Shown: positions 58,774-64,000 of the stretch, in pieces
How positions within the stretch are numbered: position 1 is the stretch's first letter
Layout of the letters: the number at the start of each line of letters is the position of its first letter
Assembly: GCF_030812315.1 (NCBI RefSeq)
Contig: NZ_JAUSSM010000012.1
Coordinates: forward strand, 1-64,000
Source of the DNA: Arthrobacter oryzae
GTDB lineage: Bacteria; Actinomycetota; Actinomycetes; Actinomycetales; Micrococcaceae
Length of the DNA: 64,000 nucleotides
Direction of reading: 5' to 3'
Notes under the pieces: generated by a model
Databases searched by the model: none
Told to the model about the DNA's origin: nothing
The model's input: the letters and a program-made list of their open reading frames with translations, nothing else
Program-made: the position numbers and the translations under genes

Positions 58774-58785
58774 GGCTGCGGCGAT

Positions 58786-59184
58786 TCAGTCCGTCTGTCC
58801 GACCTGCCAGACATCCGTAGCACGGCAGGATTCCGGCATGGACACGCCCTGCAGTGAATTGCCCGTGCCGCCCCCCAGAGCGATCTCATCCCCCGAAACG
58901 TAGGTGGATCCCTGGTAGTTGAGCTTGCCGTCCCCCCACTCGACTTCGTCCACCGGAAATGCGGGAACCCAGTTGACACCGTCCGGCGCTTCCACATAGA
59001 GGCACCCAGCGTTGAGGACCAGTGTCCCTTTGAGCAGGGCAGTATCGCTTCCGCTCCCGTACGTCACATATGTCGCAAGCGGCGACGAAGGCGAGGACCC
59101 GGCCGCCGGGTCCGCAGTCGGTACCAACCCGCAACCGGATACCGCCAGGATGGCGGCAGCCAGCAGGATCAGGCGCCTTAGCAC
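58786..59184 (-). CDS. Small lipoprotein, function unknown
   Basis: A 132-residue lipoprotein from GTG 59184, chosen because GGGAGG lies 8 bases upstream and the signal peptide follows at once (LRRLILLAAAILAVSGCG, lipidated Cys18). The mature part is YVTYGSGSDTALLKGTLVLNAGCLYVEAPDGVNWVPAFPVDEVEW..YQGSTYVSGDEIALGGG, with two further cysteines that could pair. No family recognised. It starts 5 bp after the gene at 59190 and forms an operon with it. Confidence 0.75.
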   Translation of the reverse strand: MLRRLILLAAAILAVSGCGLVPTADPAAGSSPSSPLATYVTYGSGSDTALLKGTLVLNAGCLYVEAPDGVNWVPAFPVDEVEWGDGKLNYQGSTYVSGDEIALGGGTGNSLQGVSMPESCRATDVWQVGQTD

Positions 59185-59189
59185 GGAAA

Positions 59190-59813
59190 TCACCTCCCAG
59201 CCCAGTACTTTTGCACCTTTGGAGCCGCCGCGGTGAGTTGCTCTCCGCTGATCAGAACGGACACCTCGGCCATACCGAGGTCGTCCCATTGCGCCACCAC
59301 CCGGGTGTCGCCGCCGAGGGGGAGCGGCCACAGCCAGAACCTGCTGGAGGCGAAGAGCTCATCGTCGTTGGCCGAGCCCCCGCCGCCGCCCGCCATCATC
59401 AGGACCGGCCCCGCCACGGTCCCTGACCCATCAAACATGCCCGGGTGCAGGTGGGAAGCGGTGGTCTTCCGCCCGTCAGGCAGGGCGACGCCGAAACGGA
59501 GGGCGCCCCCGCGTCCGCCCTCCGCATCCAGCCTGTAGCCGCCGCGGTTGAAGCACTGATCGGCAATAAGGCTCCATTCGCTGTCCTTCTCGCCGGACCG
59601 GCGGACTGCCCACACCACTTCGAACAGGCACCCGGTGGAAAAGACCTCGACGCTTTTCGCGGCCATGACCATCCCTTCAGACCGGTGAAGGAACTGCCCC
59701 ACTGCAATGACCGCAGGAAGCTCGTCCGACGGCGGTCCGGCCCAAACCGGCGGCACGTGCCTGGGCGGGCGGGGTCGCTGCGGCGGTTCGGGAATGTCGT
59801 CAAAGAAGGACAT
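59190..59813 (-). CDS. Conserved hypothetical actinobacterial protein
   Basis: A 207-residue cytoplasmic protein. The N-terminus is Pro-rich (DDIPEPPQRPRPPRHVPPVWAGPPSDELPAV). The body has alternating beta strands (SVEVFSTGCLFEVVWAVRRSG, ALRFGVALPDGRKTT, PVLMMAGGGGGSANDDELFASSRFWLWPLPLGGDTRVVAQWDDLGMAEVSVLISG). The end WLWPLPP-like and D(L/I)GM motifs are familiar from uncharacterised actinobacterial proteins. No catalytic motif is seen. It is followed after 5 bp by the lipoprotein gene. Confidence 0.75.
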   Translation of the reverse strand: MSFFDDIPEPPQRPRPPRHVPPVWAGPPSDELPAVIAVGQFLHRSEGMVMAAKSVEVFSTGCLFEVVWAVRRSGEKDSEWSLIADQCFNRGGYRLDAEGGRGGALRFGVALPDGRKTTASHLHPGMFDGSGTVAGPVLMMAGGGGGSANDDELFASSRFWLWPLPLGGDTRVVAQWDDLGMAEVSVLISGEQLTAAAPKVQKYWAGR

Positions 59814-59845
59814 GCCATCATCCTTGCACTGCCGTCCGGGCCGGC

Positions 59846-59918
59846 GTCAGGCCGGCCGTCAGGGCCGCCGTCAGGACAGCCGTCAGGGCCCTCCGTCAGG
59901 ACGGCCGTCAGGGCCGGG
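59846..59918. repeat. 12-bp tandem repeat (GTCAGG)
   Basis: GTCAGG occurs at 59846, 59858, 59870, 59882, 59895 and 59907, nearly always 12 bp apart, with GCC-rich spacers. It lies in the 394-bp gap between the gene starting at 59813 and the lipoprotein at 60207. The rest of the gap shows only a weak inverted repeat (GGGGATCG at about 60022 and CGATCCCC at 60069). Confidence 0.75.
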
Positions 59919-60206
59919 GCGGATGCCGGCGGGCCGATGGAAACAGGTAGTGAACACTCTGTTTGCGCGGGGACTCGGTGCAGTAGTTTAGGCGCTATCG
60001 CGTCAGTCAGCGGTGCTCGAGGGGGATCGTGGCACCGGCGGACGACCCTAATCGGCCGTCGCCAGACCCGATCCCCTTCACCACTTTCGCGCGCAGCAGC
60101 ACGCCGTATCCGCCTGACGCCCCATCACTGTGCCCGGCGGGTCCGGTTCCGGAACGCGCCCCCGAAAACCCCGGGGCGGACCGGTTCATTGAACGGGGAT
60201 CAGTCC

Positions 60207-60923
60207 ATGCAAAGGCGCATTACACCAGCAGCCATCCTCCTGACGGCGTTCCTGGCCCTCGCCGGGTGCGGAACAAATAGCGGAACCGGAACCGCAACCT
60301 CCTCGCCACCTTCCCCCAGCCCCACGCCAAGCCCGGCAAAGACGTACACCGATGCCGACCTGAGCGCCCTCCTCGCCACCCTGAAGGATGCCCAGGGGCG
60401 CCCGCTGACCGTGGTTCCCGCGGCGCAGATCGACCAGGGCATCATCAAGGCCAAAGAGGTGCTGAAAAGTGCGGTCTTCACGCCGCCGGAGTGCAATGTC
60501 TTTGCCGACAGCAACTCCCAGATCCCCGAGGACAGCACCTATGCGGCCGGAACCACAGTGTCGGCCGCTGAGAAGACGGCGATCGTGGTCACCGTCATCG
60601 CCCTCAAAGACGCCAAGGAGCTGACGGACCATCTGGAGGCTTCGCGGAATGCCTCAGCCGCGTGCAGCAATTTCACCGTAGAACTGGCCGGACAGAAGAT
60701 CACTACCGAGGTCCAGCCGGTGGACGCCAAAACGAAGGGTGACCAGTCCTTCGCCGCGCTGGCTAAGCAGAGCCTATCCACCGGCGAAAAGCAGACAGCG
60801 CTGACCATGACAGGCATCAAGGGAAACCTGGCCGCGACTGCCGTGAAGGCAGGACCGGAAGTCACCCCGAACGATGCACCCGAGCTGGCCCAGCTGATTG
60901 ACACCATCCTTGCCCACGGCTGA
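60207..60923 (+). CDS. Lipoprotein of unknown function
   Basis: A 238-residue lipoprotein from ATG 60207. Signal peptide with lipobox LAGC (Cys21) is followed by a Ser/Pro/Thr linker. The mature domain (about 46-238) has two cysteines (PECNVFAD and AACSNFTVEL) and repeats of Ala/Lys-rich helices; the pattern resembles uncharacterised DUF5642/sensor-like lipoproteins of actinobacteria, but I cannot name a family. The 3' end overlaps the converging methyltransferase gene by 62 bp. Confidence 0.8.
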   Translation: MQRRITPAAILLTAFLALAGCGTNSGTGTATSSPPSPSPTPSPAKTYTDADLSALLATLKDAQGRPLTVVPAAQIDQGIIKAKEVLKSAVFTPPECNVFADSNSQIPEDSTYAAGTTVSAAEKTAIVVTVIALKDAKELTDHLEASRNASAACSNFTVELAGQKITTEVQPVDAKTKGDQSFAALAKQSLSTGEKQTALTMTGIKGNLAATAVKAGPEVTPNDAPELAQLIDTILAHG

Positions 60924-61434
60924 GTGCCGGAGGAACGTACCGCGGCACTGCGTGCCTGTAGTGCCTGAACTCGTCGCCGAATTTGTTCTCCAGCTGCGAC
61001 TCCTCCCGGAGTACCTGCCGGTGGACGGACGCGGCCGAAAACGGGAGGGCGGCCGTAGTCCACGCGTCACCCTGCACCACGCCAATCCCCAGGTGCAGGA
61101 GCGACCAGCCGACGTACATCGGGTTGCGGCACAATGCATAGGGGCCGGAGGTGATCAGGACGCCGGGCTCCGCCAGGCGTGTGCCGCGGGCGGCCGCCCA
61201 AGCCCAGCCGATCAGGGTGCACCCCGCTACCATGGCCGCGAGGCCAATGCCCCGTTGCCAGGCAAAGCGCCGCCCGCCGCCCAGGGGCAACGGAAGCACG
61301 CGCTGCAGCAGGAGGCCGGCGCCTATGCCCAGCAGGTTCGGCTCCGGCAGCGGGAAATTCGAGGCCAGCGCCCGCCGGGGCGCGCTAGATCTGCTTGAGC
61401 GCCTGTTCCAGGTCCCGGATGAGGTCGTCAACAT
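60862..61434 (-). CDS. Isoprenylcysteine carboxyl methyltransferase-family membrane protein
   Basis: Up to 190 residues; the start is unclear because the N-terminal part overlaps metZ. Convincing sequence begins near ALASNFPLPEPNLLGIGAG. Helices (GIGLAAMVAGCTLIGWAWAAARG), then ITSGPYALCRNPMYVGWSLLHLGIGVVQGDAW (the SAM-binding RxPxY motif), then REESQLENKFGDEFRHYRHAVPRYVP are diagnostic of the ICMT/phospholipid methyltransferase family. It is downstream of metZ in the SAM-riboswitch operon and may use SAM. The methyl acceptor is unknown. It overlaps metZ by about 50 bp and the converging lipoprotein gene by 62 bp. Confidence 0.8.
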   Translation of the reverse strand: MLTTSSGTWNRRSSRSSAPRRALASNFPLPEPNLLGIGAGLLLQRVLPLPLGGGRRFAWQRGIGLAAMVAGCTLIGWAWAAARGTRLAEPGVLITSGPYALCRNPMYVGWSLLHLGIGVVQGDAWTTAALPFSAASVHRQVLREESQLENKFGDEFRHYRHAVPRYVPPALSRGQGWCQSAGPARVHRSG

Positions 61435-62593
61435 CCTCGAGTCCTACCGAAAGCCGCACCACACCGTCGCTCAGCCCGATGGCCGCACGGCCTTCCGGGC
61501 CCATGGCGCGGTGCGTGGTTGTGGCGGGGTGGGTGATAAGTGACTTCGCATCGCCAAGGTTGTTGGAGATGTCGATGACCCGCAGTGAGTCCAGCAGTGC
61601 AAACGCGGCCTCTTTAGCGGTGCGGCCCCCCGACGGCGAAAGCTCCAGCGTGAGCACGGTCCCGCCGGCTTTCATCTGCTTTGCGGCCAGCTCGTACTGG
61701 GGGTGGGACTTCAGCAGCGGGTACTTCACCCAGCTGACGGCGGGCTGCTCCTCAAGCCATTCGGCCAGGCGAAGCGCGGAGGCCGAGGAGTGGTTGACAC
61801 GCAGCGCCATGGTTTCCAGGCCCTTGGTCAGGACCCAGGCGTTGAAGGCGGAAAGCGCCGGTCCGGTGTGGCGCATGAGCTGCTTGACCGGGCCGTCGAT
61901 GAACTCCTTGGTGCCCAGGATGGCGCCGCCGAGGACCCGGCCCTGGCCGTCAATGTGTTTGGTGCCGGAGTATACGACCACGTCGGCGCCCAGGTCGCCG
62001 CAGCGCTGGAGCAGGGGAGTGGCAAACACGTTGTCGACCACCACCGTGGCTCCCGCCGCGTGCGCCAGTTCGCTGACCGCGGCAATGTCCACAATCTCCT
62101 GCATGGGGTTCGACGGCGACTCGAAGAATACGGCCGTCGTCGGCTCCGCCAAGGCGGTGCGCCACTGCTCCAGGTCCGGCCCGTCCACGAACACCGTTTC
62201 AACGCCCCAGCGCGGCAGGATCTCATTCAGGATGACGAAACACGAGCCGAACAGCGAGCGTGCAGCCACCACCCGGTCGCCGGCCGCGAGCAGCGCACCC
62301 AGTGCCGTGAACACGGCGGACATGCCGGACGCCGTCGCAAAGCACGCCTCGGTGCCCTCGAGCAGCCGGAGGCGCTCCTGGAAGGTGGCCACCGACGGAT
62401 TGCCGTAGCGGGAGTACACGAACCGTTCGTCCTCGCCCGTGAAGGCGCGTTCGGCGGCTGCCGCGGATTCGTACACGAAGCCGGAGTTCAGGAAGATCGG
62501 CTCGGCGGTCTCCTGGAAATTGGTACGGTCAAGGCCGCCGCGGACAGCCTGCGTGTCGGGGCTCCAGCCGGCGGCGTCGGGATTGAAGGTCAC
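61385..62593 (-). CDS. metZ: O-succinylhomoserine sulfhydrylase (MetZ)
   Basis: A 402-residue PLP enzyme of the Cys/Met metabolism family that makes homocysteine from an O-acylated homoserine and sulfide. The PLP lysine is K212 in VVVYSGTKHIDGQGR; FVYSRYGNPSVATFQERL, ATASGMSAVFTALGALL, ESPSNPMQEIVDI and VVVDNVFATP are also conserved. RVLGGAILG and LSAFNAWVLTKGLETMALRV fit MetZ better than MetB. It lies next to the rhodanese gene (1-bp gap), which may supply sulfane sulfur. The operon is preceded by a SAM-IV-like riboswitch. Confidence 0.95.
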   Translation of the reverse strand: MTFNPDAAGWSPDTQAVRGGLDRTNFQETAEPIFLNSGFVYESAAAAERAFTGEDERFVYSRYGNPSVATFQERLRLLEGTEACFATASGMSAVFTALGALLAAGDRVVAARSLFGSCFVILNEILPRWGVETVFVDGPDLEQWRTALAEPTTAVFFESPSNPMQEIVDIAAVSELAHAAGATVVVDNVFATPLLQRCGDLGADVVVYSGTKHIDGQGRVLGGAILGTKEFIDGPVKQLMRHTGPALSAFNAWVLTKGLETMALRVNHSSASALRLAEWLEEQPAVSWVKYPLLKSHPQYELAAKQMKAGGTVLTLELSPSGGRTAKEAAFALLDSLRVIDISNNLGDAKSLITHPATTTHRAMGPEGRAAIGLSDGVVRLSVGLEDVDDLIRDLEQALKQI

Positions 62594-63004
62594 TTAGTTC
62601 TTTCCGAGGTTGGTGGGCAGGCCGCGGTTCTTCCAGCCGTTGACGGTGCGCTCGCCCCAACGGTCCGGTTCGCCCTCGAAGCCTTCAAGGACGTTGTACG
62701 CGGTGAAGCCGGCCTGCGTGGCCGCGATTGCGGCGGCGACCGAGCGGACGCCGGAACGGCAAAGGAACACCAGTTCGATGCCGGTGTCCTCCGGGGCCTG
62801 CTGCTTCAGCTGGTCGATGAATTCCGGGTTGGGGATTCCGCCCGGGAAAGTCCACTGGATGAAGAGGGGATCGTTCTCCGTGGCCTTGGTGTCGGGGATG
62901 CCGATATGCGCCCACTCACCCTCGGTGCGGACATCCACCAGGACCGCGCCCTGTTCCAGCTTGGCCCAGGCATCCTGCGGGCTCAGGTCTCCGGCGTAGC
63001 TCAC
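62594..63004 (-). CDS. Rhodanese-like sulfurtransferase
   Basis: A 136-residue single-domain rhodanese. The catalytic Cys82 lies in the active-site loop CRSGVRS; VLVDVRTEGEWAHIGIPDT is the first half of the fold. The product ends in AYNVLEGFEGEPDRWGERTVNGWKNRGLPTN, as usual in the metZ-associated group. It ends one base before the metZ start. It overlaps the DUF1737 gene by 4 bp. A role in delivering sulfur for homocysteine synthesis is likely from context. Confidence 0.94.
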   Translation of the reverse strand: MSYAGDLSPQDAWAKLEQGAVLVDVRTEGEWAHIGIPDTKATENDPLFIQWTFPGGIPNPEFIDQLKQQAPEDTGIELVFLCRSGVRSVAAAIAATQAGFTAYNVLEGFEGEPDRWGERTVNGWKNRGLPTNLGKN

Positions 63005-63324
63005 GCGTGCCCCTCGAAGGCCTCGCCGGGGAAGTCGACGTCGAAGTCCAGCTCGTCCACCGCGGTTGCCACGGCGGCGTCTGCGGTGGCGACTGCCGCG
63101 GGCAGGATCACGGCCTGCGCCACGATCACGCTGTTGCCGTTGAACGTGGCCGCCGGGCTCCCGTGCAGGACGTACCCTTCGGACAGTGCCGCGGAGATGC
63201 GCTCGCAGAAGGTTCGGTCATCGGGGCCGGTGATGAGCCGGTAGGCCAGCTTTTCCTGGGGCAGGTCCTGGCTGGCGATGGCCGGCTCGGCGGCCGGGGC
63301 CAGTGGGGCGGGTGCGTCAGACAC
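63001..63324 (-). CDS. DUF1737 domain protein
   Basis: A 107-residue protein. The DUF1737 core is YRLITGPDDRTFCERISAALSEGYVLHGSPAATFNGNSVIVAQAV (about 28-72). It is preceded by an Ala/Pro-rich leader and followed by an acidic tail. Function unknown; it is the first gene of the operon after the SAM riboswitch and is coupled to the rhodanese gene by a 4-bp overlap. GAAGGAGATCC is its ribosome binding site. Confidence 0.88.
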   Translation of the reverse strand: MSDAPAPLAPAAEPAIASQDLPQEKLAYRLITGPDDRTFCERISAALSEGYVLHGSPAATFNGNSVIVAQAVILPAAVATADAAVATAVDELDFDVDFPGEAFEGHA

Positions 63325-63365
63325 GACGGATCTCCTTCTCTCACGCTTGCAGCTCGAATGGGTCG

Positions 63366-63452
63366 ATATGCCGAGTATTCACCTGAGGCACCCCGCCGCG
63401 AAAGGGAGGGTTGCCGACCGGCCAGTCAGGGCTTGGCGCCGGTTCTCATTAC
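63366..63452 (-). ncRNA. SAM-IV-like riboswitch
   Basis: On the minus strand the segment reads GAGAACCGGCGCCAAGCCC, then GGCCGGTCGGCAACCCTCC, then CGGCGGGGTGCCTCAGGTGA, matching the conserved core of the actinobacterial SAM-IV class found before methionine genes. It lies about 40 bp upstream of the DUF1737 start. It predicts repression of the methionine operon by S-adenosylmethionine. The class and boundaries rest on consensus recall, not on a covariance search. Confidence 0.85.
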
Positions 63453-63696
63453 TCCCCAAAAACGTAACACTTACGACGCCGGCCCGCACCGCCGCCGTCG
63501 TCATCTTCCGTAACGGGACCACGCGCAATGCGCAGTTAGCTGGGAGCCATTTGTGGGCCGCTTGGGGGCCGTACGTAACTCAGTGTTGCAGTTACAAATG
63601 CCGGTGCCGGGAGGATAATGACGGGAGATGAACCGCTGTAACGCCGGATGAAATCAGGCAGCCGTGAACGGATCCAACGGGAATACAGTCAGTCCC

Positions 63697-64000
63697 ATGC
63701 TGCACTTCGGTTGGTTTGTGGGTCACGGATTTGGCGTCCAGGGCTGGGGCACTCCCGGCTACGGCATCGGTTACGACTGGAAAAAGCCGGCGCTCTACCA
63801 GCACGCCGTGCGGGAATTCGAGCGGGCGGGGCTGGACCTGTTCATCATCGAGGACTCCCTCACCGTGCCCGACACGTACGGCGGAAGTGCCCAGGTGTCG
63901 CTGGCGCAGGCGTCCTTCGCGCCCAAGCACGATCCGCTGGCCCTGGTTCCGTACCTGCTCTCCGCCACGGAACACCTCGGCATCGTTCCCACGGTGAGCG
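63697..64000 (+). CDS. NtaA/DszA-type flavin monooxygenase, N-terminal part (runs off window)
   Basis: The first 101 residues from ATG 63697 read MLHFGWFVGHGFGVQGWGTP, then YQHAVREFERAGLDLFIIEDSLTVPDTYGGSAQVSLAQASFAPKHDPLALVPYLLSATEHLGIVPTVS. This is the beginning of the NtaA/SnaA/DszA monooxygenase family, with the typical DSxxxPDxYGGS loop. A GTG at 63664 is in frame upstream and could be the start. The gene continues past the window end. It is not linked to the methionine operon, which runs the other way. Confidence 0.88.
   Translation, partial: MLHFGWFVGHGFGVQGWGTPGYGIGYDWKKPALYQHAVREFERAGLDLFIIEDSLTVPDTYGGSAQVSLAQASFAPKHDPLALVPYLLSATEHLGIVPTVS

Noticed and set aside
60022..60076. GGGGATCG...CGATCCCC inverted repeat as a regulatory RNA
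   Set aside because: Eight-base arms 40 nt apart are expected by chance in GC-rich DNA; no further conserved structure seen.
59445..60206. Upstream extension of the lipoprotein frame at 60207
   Set aside because: A signal peptide and lipobox begin at 60207; the preceding codons are antisense to another gene or encode the GTCAGG repeat.
63331..63345. TGAGAGAA near the DUF1737 start as another copy of the 32-bp repeat core
   Set aside because: Only the short TGAGAGA matches and it is part of the ribosome binding region; no 32-bp periodicity.

Overview
The window is a GC-rich chromosomal segment whose gene families, GTG starts, tRNA and riboswitch types fit a soil actinobacterium of the family Micrococcaceae, most likely Arthrobacter or Pseudarthrobacter. 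The genus is inferred from familiar protein families, not from a search. No rRNA, plasmid, phage or insertion-sequence gene was seen. The content is mostly core and niche metabolism, with several small decayed or rearranged loci and an unusual repeat family.

Layout. 1-5.1 kb: a 32-bp-period repeat array, an HU gene, a CopD/CtaG copper protein and a thioredoxin-NHL protein. 5.2-13.3 kb: a DUF559-like gene that looks internally deleted, a HerA-like ATPase, a GNAT enzyme, and a rearrangement scar where an FAD/NAD(P) protein and a flavin monooxygenase have both lost their 5' parts and now meet head to head; then an intact NtaA-like monooxygenase and a VOC/AraC pair. 13.3-19.1 kb: an orphan amino-acid binding lipoprotein, a secreted GH25-like protein, a 773-residue secreted coiled-coil protein and a luciferase-like oxidoreductase. 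19.2-25.7 kb: a receiver-SpoIIE phosphatase, a trehalose-phosphatase-like/GH15 fusion whose phosphatase motif is destroyed, an AEC carrier, PanD and a LysR regulator divergent from an APC permease. 27.3-31.4 kb: the largest repeat array, then bifunctional PutA.

31.4-42.8 kb: a zinc-ribbon protein, a LysR/MFS divergent pair, a carboxyethylornithine-synthase-like enzyme with a small basic protein, tRNA-Gly(CCC), an SRPBCC protein, a secreted CAP/FG-GAP protein, dCTP deaminase, a third repeat array, a CPA2 antiporter with its TrkA-C subunit, and an MFS carrier. 42.9-49.5 kb: a complete, translationally coupled Mrp Na+/H+ antiporter operon with A and B fused. 49.5-53.3 kb: a perfect 20-bp inverted repeat, a DUF4235 protein, and a TPP riboswitch in front of a YkoEDC-type thiamine/HMP ECF transporter.

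53.3-64 kb: a WXG100-like protein with a possible toxin domain overlapping a small lipoprotein gene (candidate effector/immunity pair), an HTH-MurA fusion, a YbdK-type ligase with an in-frame minisatellite, several lipoproteins, and a methionine operon (DUF1737, rhodanese, MetZ, methyltransferase) behind a SAM-IV-like riboswitch. The window ends inside another flavin monooxygenase gene.

The strongest candidates for something undescribed are: three arrays of a 32-bp-period repeat with a shared TGAGAGAGCGTCG core and array-specific 19-bp remainders; the secreted coiled-coil protein with terminal cysteines and a central turn; the catalytically dead phosphatase fused to GH15; and the WXG/lipoprotein pair.
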